Origin: Rhodopirellula sp.
GTDB lineage: Bacteria > Planctomycetota > Planctomycetia > Pirellulales > Pirellulaceae
Reading direction: 5' to 3'
NCBI GenBank assembly: GCA_003513555.1
Contig: DOPG01000393.1
Span: forward strand, 12,904 to 30,072
Length of the DNA: 17,169 bases
This document shows positions 7,837 to 16,143 of this stretch, piece after piece. Every line of letters begins with the position of its first letter. Within the stretch, counting starts at the first letter, position 1. The notes beneath the pieces are model-generated. The model saw nothing but the letters and a program-made list of their open reading frames with translations. It ran no database searches and was not told the origin of the DNA. The position numbers were made by a program, and so were the translations under genes.

Positions 7837-7880
7837 GTTTGCTAACCAAATTGCTTCTGTTTGCTAACCAAACTGCTTCG
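7837..7880 (+). repeat. 22-bp tandem repeat upstream of the GH127 gene
   Basis: The unit gtttgctaaccaaattgctt at 7837 recurs at 7859 with one internal change (att to act), giving two copies with a 22-bp period. It ends about 30 nt before the GH127 start, inside the expected promoter or leader. A duplicated regulator site is possible but not shown. Confidence 0.75.
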
Positions 7881-7910
7881 CGGGGGTGATTGCTTTGTCT
7901 GTCTCTGAAT

Positions 7911-10900
7911 ATGCGAATCAACATGCCAGCCTCGAGTCGATGTAAGTACGTTCTGTACTGCCTGTTGTTTACTGCTTGCATCGGTCAGTTTTGTGGCAGG
8001 CCAGCATTTGCTCAACGCACCCTCTTTGAAGATCGTTTTGAAAGCCCTCATGATTTTCTGACTCAAGGCGTTACAGGGACGTCTTGGGATGGGTTTCTGG
8101 GAGCGGGGGAAAAACAGACGGCTGATCGAATCGAGATTGCTGGGGGGGCTCTGAATCTACAATCAACCAATGGCCGCTATCAAGAAGGTTGGGACCCGCT
8201 TGGACCATTGCTGTTTAAGACGGTAACGACCGATTTCAAAGCAACGGTTCGGATTGCTGACTACGAGTCACTGTCGTTCAATAATGGTGGGATAATGGCG
8301 CGTGTCGCGAATGATTCTGCTGCAGGCAAGGGAGAAGATTGGATTAGCGTGGACTACTTTCCCATCTATGGTGGAATCTACGCACGTATGGCAGATGATG
8401 GTCGGCGGGCAGAGAAAGGTAATAACGGGCAGGGACGAAATGCAGATCGTTTTCTGCAGTTGGAGCGTAAAGGTAACCTGTTTTTCCTTCGGCACAGTAA
8501 AGAGGGGAAAGAATGGCAAGAGCTCAATGGATCGCCCTTTCAACGAAGTGATCTCGTTAATGTACCGCTGCAAGTGGGGTTGTTTCAGGCAACTTACAGT
8601 GACCAACAGGGGCAAGTCAGTTTTGATGACTTTTCGCTCGAGTTGAGTGAGCCAGTCAGGCAAGCACGCGTGGTGGAGCCAGAAAACCAAGCAGTCGGTT
8701 TGCCACCCCGCGTTACCTTGCAGTGGATTCCCGGTCACGAGGCCACGCACCATGATGTCTACTTTGGGTCTTCACGTGAGGAAGTCAGCAGGGCTGCAGT
8801 TGGATCGGCGAAGGGAGTCTATCAAGGACGCTTCGCCAACGAAGTGGTGGAGCATGCGATTGAGGGACTCGATGACGGACGTGTTTTCTATTGGCGGGTC
8901 GATGCGATCGTTGGCGAAAAAATCAATGTAGGCGAAGTTTGGAGCTTCAAGGTCTACGACCGCAGTCTGGAAAACTTCGACTCATTCACGTCGAGTGACA
9001 ATCTTGCTTCGAAATGGAACGTTACCGGTGATGGGACAATCGGTTTGGAGAAAGGACGCGGAAGCGACAGCAGTAAGTCGCTTGCTTTGGCTGTTGGCGA
9101 TCGTGGACAGCTTGCTACGACCCTCAGCTTTGCACAACCACAGGATTGGTTGAGTTCAACCTACAACTTCCGCTCTTTGCGTCTCTACTTGCGCACGGGA
9201 GCGGCGACGAAATTGTCTCGGGTCTGGTTGGCTTGCGAAGGTGGGGACTGGGGAGCGCAGCGGGCCGACATTGAGTATCCCGGAGACCTGACGTCATTGG
9301 TTGATCAATGGGTGCAGTGGGATGTTGATTTGCGTGTGCTCTTGAAATCCAACGCCGGGTTCAGATTGGACCACGTCACAAGTTTAACTCTTGGCGTGGA
9401 AGGGTCTGGCGAGTTGCTGGTGGATGACCTGTCGGTGGAGTACCAGTTGCTTGCAAACCCGCCTGGTAACAGTCAGGTTGCAGCGGATACCAGTCAAAAC
9501 GCCGAAGACGCACCGCTGTCCGCTTGGCCTCTTTACATCGACCCCGATCGATTTGTTGAACCCGTCCCGTTCCATCAGGTGACTGTCACTGGTGGATTGT
9601 GGCGAGAAAGAATGGACGTCAATCGTACCTCCAGTTTGCCGCACGTTTGGAGTCGTTGTGAGTCTTCAACCAAAGCCAATGGCGAAGCCTCACGACGATT
9701 AGATAACTTTGCCAAAGCAGCGGGGCGAATGAAAGGTGGATTCACAGGGACATTTTTTAACGACTCGGATGTTTACAAAATTATCGAGGGTACAGCGAAT
9801 TCACTGCAGAATCATCCGGACCCGGAATTGGAAGCATACACGGACGCAGTCATTGATCTGATCGCGGCAGCGCAGTGGGAGGATGGTTATCTGTTTACCT
9901 TTTATTCGTTACCAAGACGCAGGCCCGAAGTGCGCTGGTCGAATGTAGGAAGTATGCATGAATTGTATTGTGCAGGGCATTTGATCGAAGCTGCGATTGC
10001 TTACAAGCAGGCAACTGGAAAACAAAAATTACTGGAGGTTGCGATTCGTTTTGCTGATTTGATATGCGACACGTTTGGCCCTCAGGGCCGCAACGACGCA
10101 CCAGGGCATCAGGAAATCGAATTGGCGTTGTTTCGGTTGTTTGATCTGACTGGGGAAAGACGCTACTTGAAGACAGCTCGCTTTTTCATCGACCAGCGAG
10201 GTGACGCCGGGAGGCAGCGGCGGTACGGTACTTACAGTCAGGATCACAAATCGTTTGTTGATCAGGAAAATGGTGTGGGGCATTCTGTGCGAGCGGGGTA
10301 TCTGTACTGCGCTGCAACTGACATCGCCATGCTCGAGCGAGATGAAGCGTATGCTAATACACTGTTTCGAGTTTGGGATAATGTGACTAACCGGAAAATG
10401 TATTTGACCGGCGGCATCGGTCAGCCAGGAGGGCCTGAAGGGTTTGCGGGTGACTATGAACTCGGGAATGGTTGTTATGCCGAAACTTGCTCGGGGATCG
10501 CGTTCGCCATGTGGAATCATCGGCTCCACATGATGACGGGAGAAAGTAAATATGCTGATCTGATTGAACGCACTTTCTACAATAATATGCTTAGTGCTTT
10601 GTCTGTCGAAGGTGATCGGCACTATTACACGAATCCGCTCGAAACGGGCGGTCGCGAGCGGTGGCCTTGGCCCGGACACGATTGTGCTTGCTGCCCTTCA
10701 AACCTCGTACGCGTGATCTCTGCAATCAGTGGATACGCTTACAGCCAGAGTGAAAATACGATTCGAGTGAATCAATACCTGAATAGCCGGTGTGAGTTGC
10801 GGCTTGGGGACAATACTGTCGTGCTCAGCCAGGAAACCCGGTATCCCTGGGATGGAGACATTCAGATTTCCGTTGTCCCTGAGCAAGAGTCAGATTTTGA

Positions 10901-11417
10901 AATCAAGTTGAGGATTCCTGGTTGGGCCCGCAATCAACCGACGCCAGGGAATCTGTATCGGTATCTTGATTCGCCTGAATTACCAGTCCGTTTGGCCGTC
11001 AATGACCGTGTGATACCCGTCAAAATTCATGAGGGTTATGTATCAATACGGCGGCAATGGAAAAAAAATGACTCGATTCGATTGACGTTGCCCATGTCGG
11101 TTCGCCGAGTAATTGCCCACCCTCGTGCCACCGCCGATAAGGGTATGGTGGCGGTTGAGCGTGGTCCCTTGGTTTACTGTGCCGAATTCATTGACAATGT
11201 GGCGGACGCCTCGCAGTGGAAGCTTGCTGATACAGCGAGTTTCAAGGTTGACTGGAATGATGGCTTGTTCGGTGGCGCGGTGACACTCTCGGAAAGGGGT
11301 GGTGAAAGCCGCAGCGAGCAAGAAGGGCTGACGTTGATCCCTTATTATTTATATTCCAATCGTGGGCAGGGAAGTATGCGGGTTTGGTTGCCCCGCGTGC
11401 CTGACGCATCTAACTGA
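7911..11417 (+). CDS. secreted multidomain GH127 beta-L-arabinofuranosidase-like protein
   Basis: GH127 (formerly DUF1680) enzymes release terminal beta-L-arabinofuranose with a cysteine nucleophile held by zinc. The product is about 1168 residues: signal peptide (1-34, cleavage near AFA-Q), concanavalin/DUF1349-like domain (about 38-246), an Fn3-like module with HDVYFGSS and FYWRVD (about 252-348), a beta-sandwich with LLVDDLSVEY (about 355-511) probably binding carbohydrate, then GH127 (about 550-1168). In HypBA1 the key residues are Glu322, Glu338, Cys340, Cys417 and Cys418. The equivalents here are Glu843 (PEGF), Glu858 and Cys860 (AETC), and Cys927-Cys928 (CACCP), so it should be catalytic. 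Spacing between the glutamates is 15, not 16 as I recall for HypBA1. Start: ATG 7911 or 7923; a TTG at 7890 is also in frame. Arabinose specificity is inferred, since the family also has other activities. Confidence 0.88.
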   Translation: MRINMPASSRCKYVLYCLLFTACIGQFCGRPAFAQRTLFEDRFESPHDFLTQGVTGTSWDGFLGAGEKQTADRIEIAGGALNLQSTNGRYQEGWDPLGPLLFKTVTTDFKATVRIADYESLSFNNGGIMARVANDSAAGKGEDWISVDYFPIYGGIYARMADDGRRAEKGNNGQGRNADRFLQLERKGNLFFLRHSKEGKEWQELNGSPFQRSDLVNVPLQVGLFQATYSDQQGQVSFDDFSLELSEPVRQARVVEPENQAVGLPPRVTLQWIPGHEATHHDVYFGSSREEVSRAAVGSAKGVYQGRFANEVVEHAIEGLDDGRVFYWRVDAIVGEKINVGEVWSFKVYDRSLENFDSFTSSDNLASKWNVTGDGTIGLEKGRGSDSSKSLALAVGDRGQLATTLSFAQPQDWLSSTYNFRSLRLYLRTGAATKLSRVWLACEGGDWGAQRADIEYPGDLTSLVDQWVQWDVDLRVLLKSNAGFRLDHVTSLTLGVEGSGELLVDDLSVEYQLLANPPGNSQVAADTSQNAEDAPLSAWPLYIDPDRFVEPVPFHQVTVTGGLWRERMDVNRTSSLPHVWSRCESSTKANGEASRRLDNFAKAAGRMKGGFTGTFFNDSDVYKIIEGTANSLQNHPDPELEAYTDAVIDLIAAAQWEDGYLFTFYSLPRRRPEVRWSNVGSMHELYCAGHLIEAAIAYKQATGKQKLLEVAIRFADLICDTFGPQGRNDAPGHQEIELALFRLFDLTGERRYLKTARFFIDQRGDAGRQRRYGTYSQDHKSFVDQENGVGHSVRAGYLYCAATDIAMLERDEAYANTLFRVWDNVTNRKMYLTGGIGQPGGPEGFAGDYELGNGCYAETCSGIAFAMWNHRLHMMTGESKYADLIERTFYNNMLSALSVEGDRHYYTNPLETGGRERWPWPGHDCACCPSNLVRVISAISGYAYSQSENTIRVNQYLNSRCELRLGDNTVVLSQETRYPWDGDIQISVVPEQESDFEIKLRIPGWARNQPTPGNLYRYLDSPELPVRLAVNDRVIPVKIHEGYVSIRRQWKKNDSIRLTLPMSVRRVIAHPRATADKGMVAVERGPLVYCAEFIDNVADASQWKLADTASFKVDWNDGLFGGAVTLSERGGESRSEQEGLTLIPYYLYSNRGQGSMRVWLPRVPDASN

Positions 11418-11441
11418 GGTAGCCCGCATCGTTCTTGCAAC

Positions 11442-12872
11442 TCAGCTGTGTTGAACTGTTACCCATTTCCATTCGGTAAGCTCGGAAAGGTCCGGGTCGG
11501 TGCTCTCGCGGCCGAACCCGCTATCGCCCACGCCGCCAAAAGGAATGTGTGGTTCGTCCTGAATTGTCGTTCCATTGACGTGCACCATCCCCGCCTCAAG
11601 CTCTTCTGCGAATCGCATGGCTTGCGTGAGGTTGCTTGTGTAAATCGACGCGCTCAATCCAAGGTTGGACGCGTTGGCAAGAGTGAGGGCCTCATCGGCA
11701 GAATCGACGGCATGGACAGTCGTGACTGGGCCAAAAGTTTCTTCATGGCTGATCAGCATCTGATCATCGACACCCGTCAGGACCGTCGGTTCACAGCAAT
11801 TTCCCTGCCACTTACCACCACAACGCACGGTTGCACCTTTGCTGATCGCATCAGCCACATGTTGTTTGATACGGTTCCGCTGTCTTTCATGGATAACAGG
11901 GCCAATCATGGTGGAAGGACTTCGTAAATCTTCCATGCTTAGACTCTGCACAGCGGCCAGAAACTTCGTCAAGAAATCGTCGAAAATTGATTTTTCGACG
12001 TAGATCCTGCTCGATGCCATGCAGATCTGTCCTTGATACAGGAAAGATCCCAGCACACTGCCCTGCACTGCTTTGCCAAGTTCGGCATCTTTCAGGACTA
12101 CAAGTGGATTCTTGCCGCCCATTTCCAGTGAGTATCGTTTGGCATGTTTGCCACACAAAGCGCTAATGTGATGCCCGATACGACTTGAGCCAGTGAATCC
12201 CACCATGCGAACCTGCGGGTGGCAAGTCAGCGTGTCGCCAATATCGGCACCCAGACCCGTGACCACATTGAACGCGCCTGCTGGAAATCCGGCATCCGCA
12301 AACAACTCGGCAACCTTCAGCGCGGTCACCGGTGCATGTTCAGAGGGTAACAACACAACGGTGTTGCCGGTTGCCAATGGCATGGCTGAGTGCTTGATGT
12401 CTTTGATCAGAGGAACATTGAATGGACTGATTCCCGCGATGACCCCCAAGGGCCGCCGAACGCTCATGCTGAGTCGTCCGGGGACATCCGTCGGAAGTGT
12501 TTTGCCAGTGAGCTGACGAGTTGCGCCGGCTGCTGATCTCAGGATTCCCACCGATGTTTCAACTTCGCGTTGGGCTTTCAGTATGGGGGAGCCCACTTCG
12601 TCGATCAGTATGTCAATGAATTGGCTGGAACGACTTTCCAGCAACTCGGCCGCTCGCACTAACCAGGCTTCCCGTTGTTTTGGTAATGAGTGCCTGTAAC
12701 TGCCAAAACTTTCATGCGCTGTTTCAACCGCCATCGCAACATCTGTTGGATCACCTTGAGCTATTTCTGCATACAATGAGTCATCAAGGGGATTGAGATC
12801 CTCGAAATGTTTTTCATTCTTTGGGCTGACTTGACGTCCGCCAATCCAGTGGTGATGCCGAGCGACGGTCAT
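11442..12872 (-). CDS. NAD(P)-dependent aldehyde dehydrogenase, vanillin/benzaldehyde dehydrogenase-like
   Basis: Oxidises an aldehyde to its acid with NAD(P) in the cytoplasm. The 476-residue length is typical of the superfamily. Visible residues are Asn152 in SPFNVPL (oxyanion hole), GFTGSSRIG (225-233) for the cofactor, general base Glu250 in LEMGGKNP, nucleophile Cys284 in GQICMASSR, and the EETFGPV motif. The overall pattern resembles the aromatic aldehyde dehydrogenase branch, but substrate cannot be read from sequence. One oddity: the usual KPSE motif that binds the NAD(P) ribose reads LPSE here (Leu175 in place of Lys). The gene converges with the GH127 gene with 24 bp between stops, so shared regulation is unlikely. 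ATG 12872 gives the usual N-terminus; its ribosome site is weak. Confidence 0.9.
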   Translation of the reverse strand: MTVARHHHWIGGRQVSPKNEKHFEDLNPLDDSLYAEIAQGDPTDVAMAVETAHESFGSYRHSLPKQREAWLVRAAELLESRSSQFIDILIDEVGSPILKAQREVETSVGILRSAAGATRQLTGKTLPTDVPGRLSMSVRRPLGVIAGISPFNVPLIKDIKHSAMPLATGNTVVLLPSEHAPVTALKVAELFADAGFPAGAFNVVTGLGADIGDTLTCHPQVRMVGFTGSSRIGHHISALCGKHAKRYSLEMGGKNPLVVLKDAELGKAVQGSVLGSFLYQGQICMASSRIYVEKSIFDDFLTKFLAAVQSLSMEDLRSPSTMIGPVIHERQRNRIKQHVADAISKGATVRCGGKWQGNCCEPTVLTGVDDQMLISHEETFGPVTTVHAVDSADEALTLANASNLGLSASIYTSNLTQAMRFAEELEAGMVHVNGTTIQDEPHIPFGGVGDSGFGRESTDPDLSELTEWKWVTVQHS

Positions 12873-13628
12873 GGGTTCAGTGTCCTATTGTGTTTTTTAA
12901 TTTGGGTTGGCTTTGGATGGTAGGCTGGCTTGGTGTCCGAGGCAGCGGGTTCATTTTTGATCGCTTTAGGCTGGTTGCGGCGTGCCGACAGGCGAGCAGT
13001 CTCAAACCTTGATGGTGATCGTATCTCGGGCTTCATGAAACGTAGTTAGTGTTCGGGCGCGGGTAGGATAAGAGCTCGGATATTGGGTGGCTTCGCTTGG
13101 GCGGTAGTCCGGTTCACATTTTCCACGTTCAAAAGTGTCTTTGGAGCGTGAAATGGTTGTCTCCGTAGTGGATTTGCCATGTACCCGACCCATTTTATTC
13201 GAACCGTGGTTCCGAGGTTTCTAGGGTCGTTGTCTCCACTGTCTTTTTCGGAGGGTGAGCTGGGGAGACGTCGCGTGTCGGTTTTTCAGAGATACGCGAT
13301 CGTGGATGCTCGATCGTTGCGAGGCTTGGGGACCAGAGATGGGTGCTACGTTTCGGGGCCCAGAGAAACCAATCATTCCTGTGATAGGGGCTTTGTAGCC
13401 ATGAAAGACGGTGTTTTGACAGGAAATAAAGCTATTTGTGACCTTACTTTGTGCCGGGTAAGCGGGATTTTTGGCGTTCTTGGCGGCCGCGGAAAAAAAC
13501 GGCGGAGTGAACCTTTCGCGATTTCGATTTGTTCGCTACCTTACGCGTTCTTCGATCACCGAAGAAATCACTGAGGCGTCTTTCCCAACATACCTGTTCG
13601 CAGGTGTAGTCGTCTCTCCGATGTGAAT
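12873..13628. other. gene-poor region upstream of tRNA-Pro
   Basis: About 750 bp with no gene I can defend. Two short frames at 13002-13193 (minus) and 13179-13574 (plus) lack ribosome sites and recognisable products. Symmetries seen: CGATCG at 13297-13302 and 13311-13316 around an 8-nt loop, and a UUCG-capped hairpin ACCTG-TTCG-CAGGT at 13592-13605, 24 nt before the tRNA. A TTGACA occurs at 13416-13421 but no matching -10 follows at the right distance. The ALDH promoter (minus) and the tRNA promoter (plus) should both be here. Confidence 0.4.
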
Positions 13629-13703
<75 letters not shown>

Positions 13704-13715
13704 CTTTGAAAGAAG

Positions 13716-13750
13716 GCTCGCAGTTCAATAGAGAACTGCGGGCTTTTTTT
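13716..13750 (+). terminator. intrinsic terminator of tRNA-Pro
   Basis: GCTCGCAGTTC (13716-13726) pairs with GAACTGCGGGC (13733-13743), an 11-bp stem with one G-U pair and a 6-nt loop, followed directly by seven T (13744-13750). It starts 13 nt after the tRNA 3' end, so the tRNA is probably a single-gene transcript. Confidence 0.92.
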
Positions 13751-14119
13751 CGTTTGAGTCGCAATCTGGCGTTGCTTCGCTGTGCAACCAAGGATTTGAC
13801 GTAAGGCCCACATGCTGTGGCAGGATCCCCACCATTGCATACAGCCCACCTTTTTTTCTGCTACCCAGAGGCTATTCTGCCCTGCGGCTCGGGGAGCCTT
13901 GGAGTCAGCCTGGTAGCCGCATCTTATCTGATGCGGTCTCTCCCCCCCGTCTTCAATCAGCTTGTTCTCGCAGACGTCGCCGCTTCATCTCGTATGCGCT
14001 GTTGCTGCTAAGATCACCCTGTTTATTCTCTGACTAGCTGAACAAATTGGGGGCTGAAGAAAACCATTATCACTCCGAGTTAATTTCGCGCCCCTGAAAA
14101 TGGAAGAATTGGCCACCTA
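13751..14119. other. gene-free stretch downstream of tRNA-Pro
   Basis: No credible coding frame. It holds the nested stem-loop element at 13860-13936, a T7 run at 13851-13857 and a C7 run at 13942-13948. I looked for a repeat of the tRNA 3' end, as would mark an integrated element, and saw none. Confidence 0.4.
13860..13936. other. nested stem-loop element of unknown type
   Basis: GCTACC-c-AG (13860-13868) can pair with CTGGTAGC (13910-13917). Inside it GGCTC (13886-13890) pairs with GAGCC (13894-13898) over a GGG loop. Directly after comes CCGCATC-TTATCT-GATGCGG (13917-13936), a perfect 7-bp hairpin. Three helices within 77 nt are more than expected in ordinary spacer. It could be a small structured RNA, a processing site or a degenerate repeat element. 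I do not recognise a known RNA family. Strand is undetermined. Confidence 0.35.
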
Positions 14120-14377
14120 TCAAGACGTTTGGTGAAAATCACCAAAGGTAAAGTCCCACAGCAAGTCCCGGCCTTCCGCCAGATCCTGAACGATGCTCAA
14201 AAGTACTGCTTTACAAAAGCTGCTAATATCACTCAGCGGTAGAACAAAACATGCATCACTGCGAGGTAAATCGACCTGTGTCACCGTGTGAATGCTCTTG
14301 CTTCGCGACATGAATAACTTGTCGCACGAAGAACTAAGATCTTCCATGGTTCGATGGCATTCACGATCTGCTTGCAA
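14120..14377 (-). CDS. doubtful small ORF, unknown function
   Basis: An 85-residue frame opens with TTG at 14377, preceded at 7 nt by AGGAG (complement of 14385-14389), a well-placed ribosome site. The product has an amphipathic stretch SDISSFCKAVLLSIVQDLAEGRDLLWDF in its second half and no signal peptide; I do not recognise it. Against it: TTG start, short length, and it occupies the space where the promoter of the divergent membrane-protein gene (start 14407) would be expected. It may be a real small protein, a remnant, or chance. Confidence 0.3.
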   Translation of the reverse strand: MQADRECHRTMEDLSSSCDKLFMSRSKSIHTVTQVDLPRSDACFVLPLSDISSFCKAVLLSIVQDLAEGRDLLWDFTFGDFHQTS

Positions 14378-14406
14378 TCAGTTGCTCCTGCCTCCAAAAA
14401 GTCATA

Positions 14407-15894
14407 ATGTCAGAGTATTACATACGACGCGGAACGAAAATCCACGGTCCCTTCTCCATAAATCAAATTGAGAAGGGGCTACTAGTAGGTAAGCTGCGCC
14501 AGACTGACCAAATGGCGGATTCAAGGGGTGGGCCTTGGCGGAAGGTGACCACTTATCTTGACGCAGTAACAGAGACCTTTGACCCACCGTTTTTAGATGA
14601 AGACGAGATTGATCAAGCGTCTTCTGAAGATAGCGAACAAACACCCCTGAATGATGTGCAGGTAGATGATGAGCAGCTGCAGGCATTTTTCGATAATGGC
14701 ACCCTACCATTATGGCATGAGGCTTCTGGAAATGTGCCAGAGACTAACCCGTTTCATGCTGAGGCAACCAGCAGACCTTCAACAGCAGCTCCATCCACCA
14801 GCGGGCCACGCCTTACTCCAGCGGACGAAATGGCCCTCTCGGGCTTTGGTGACAGTACCAGGTCCAAAGCGACGGTAGCACTTGCGAGTCAGCGGAACCG
14901 CCGTGCGCGAACTTTTTTCGGCAGGCGGCTTGAAGCATTTATGGAGTTGCTTGAAGCGGGCGTGGATTCGATTTGTCATGCATTATCAATTCTCCATCGC
15001 TTCCCCATCTTTCTTGTTCCACTCTTAATTTGCTGGTCCGCGGTTTCCGTACTGATTCTGTATCTGGAATTCGTAGGTGGGCCTGCCTGGGCGACTCAAT
15101 ATATTTTGACTTACTGTCTTGTCGTGTTGTTTCTGTTTGCATCGCCACTGGCGTTCAGTTGTTTGATTCTTCTTGACATGATTCAACAGATTGAAACTGG
15201 CCGTCCACCAAAATTACTTGACGCTACTCAACGTTCCATCAGAAACTACTTTGCAAGAGCATTACCGATCATCTTGTTCTGGGCGGTGATGATGTTTGTC
15301 ACACTTTTGCTTGAGGCAATCTTTTCTACGTTTTTTTCGAGGTATCGAAATTATAGGCGCGATGAGGGCTCGAGTATGGAGAGGGCAGCTAGAACCCTGA
15401 CCGAAGATAAAACAGGAATCTTTTCGTGGGAGTATTTAATTCAACAGCTTGATAATTTTGTGCGTATGGTCGTTTTTATAATGCTACCATCCGTCGTCTG
15501 GCTGAACTGTGGGCCGTGGGATGCAGTCAAAAACGGCTTCGCAGTGGTGAAGCTGCATTTGGGTCATTTCGTTACAGGATTCGTTTTCGCAAGAGGCGTT
15601 GCAATCATTTTGGGGCTGCCGCTCGGAATCTTCTATGGAATTGTTAATGCCGGCTTCTATTCTCCGTCCGACTTTGTCTGGCTAGCTGTCCTAATTTACG
15701 GTGTGTTGGGGGGATGTTTCATTATCTATCTTGAGCAGATGTTTACAGCGGAGTTGTTTTTGTGGCATGTGCATTGGACCGCAGAAAACAAGAGGCGGGA
15801 ATCTCTTGATTTACCGCCGATTCCACTTGGTGACATCAAGCGTCCCTTGATCCTTGATGAGGTTCCCGACCTAAAAGGTATGGAAGGCAAGTGA
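14407..15894 (+). CDS. GYF_2-domain multi-pass membrane protein
   Basis: The 495-residue product starts with a GYF_2/DUF4339-like domain (about 3-52: YYIRRG, HGPFS, GKLRQTDQMADS, GPWRKV), a module seen at the ends of bacterial membrane proteins and thought to bind proline-rich or partner peptides. An acidic, low-complexity linker (about 60-165) follows. The rest holds about six hydrophobic segments (near 200-222, 230-258, 284-306, 352-366, 392-414, 422-446) and ends in a cytoplasm-like tail with LPPIPLGDIKRP. I cannot name the membrane part or its function. No Shine-Dalgarno is visible before ATG 14407, where the GYF_2 domain begins at once, so the start is set by domain fit. No operon partner is seen. 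Confidence 0.8.
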   Translation: MSEYYIRRGTKIHGPFSINQIEKGLLVGKLRQTDQMADSRGGPWRKVTTYLDAVTETFDPPFLDEDEIDQASSEDSEQTPLNDVQVDDEQLQAFFDNGTLPLWHEASGNVPETNPFHAEATSRPSTAAPSTSGPRLTPADEMALSGFGDSTRSKATVALASQRNRRARTFFGRRLEAFMELLEAGVDSICHALSILHRFPIFLVPLLICWSAVSVLILYLEFVGGPAWATQYILTYCLVVLFLFASPLAFSCLILLDMIQQIETGRPPKLLDATQRSIRNYFARALPIILFWAVMMFVTLLLEAIFSTFFSRYRNYRRDEGSSMERAARTLTEDKTGIFSWEYLIQQLDNFVRMVVFIMLPSVVWLNCGPWDAVKNGFAVVKLHLGHFVTGFVFARGVAIILGLPLGIFYGIVNAGFYSPSDFVWLAVLIYGVLGGCFIIYLEQMFTAELFLWHVHWTAENKRRESLDLPPIPLGDIKRPLILDEVPDLKGMEGK

Positions 15895-15927
15895 GCCCGA
15901 ATTGCAATGCGGAAAACAAAAAAAGTT

Positions 15928-16143
15928 TTAGAGCAGCTGAAGCATAGACAAGACAAACACGCGGTCGTTCGACAGGGGACAACTGCGGTACCTGCAGAAT
16001 TTCGAACCGTGAAGCACAAACGCCTCACGCACCGCGTCCTCTGCAGGTTCACCAAGAGATCTAGCAATCAGCAGCAGACGGTCTGCGTGCTGATCCCATG
16101 CTTCGTTGAGTTGGTTCGGGTCGAGGAAGTTGTTCTCCGACAA
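15928..16143 (-). pseudogene. remnant of an ECF RNA polymerase sigma factor (region 2 only)
   Basis: The 71-codon frame contains LNEAWDQHADRLLLIARSLGEPAEDAVREAFV (about 12-43), the start of sigma region 2 as seen in planctomycete ECF sigma factors (WDxHA..L...AR....PAEDAVQEAFV). After that the sequence loses all similarity and stops at 15928; the rest of region 2 and all of region 4 are absent. I checked the other two frames downstream by hand and saw no clear continuation, so this looks like a deletion rather than a single frameshift. The only in-frame start is TTG 16143 without a ribosome site. It cannot work as a sigma factor. Confidence 0.65.

Noticed and set aside
10029..10679. 216-codon minus-strand frame inside the GH127 gene
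   Set aside because: Opposite strand of the catalytic domain with its conserved ETC and CACCP motifs; shadow frame.
13002..13193. 63-codon minus-strand frame ending in ARDTITIKV
   Set aside because: The tail looks protein-like, but there is no ribosome site, no family and the length is short. Kept as gene-free.
13416..13438. TTGACA followed by TATTTG as a promoter of tRNA-Pro
   Set aside because: The spacing is about 11 nt instead of about 17, and it lies nearly 200 nt before the tRNA.
13179..13574. 131-codon plus-strand frame before tRNA-Pro
   Set aside because: No ribosome site, odd composition, no recognisable product.
15928..16143. Sigma factor interrupted by a simple frameshift
   Set aside because: Hand translation of the other minus-strand frames downstream of EAFV gave no clear rest of region 2 or region 4, so a deletion is preferred.
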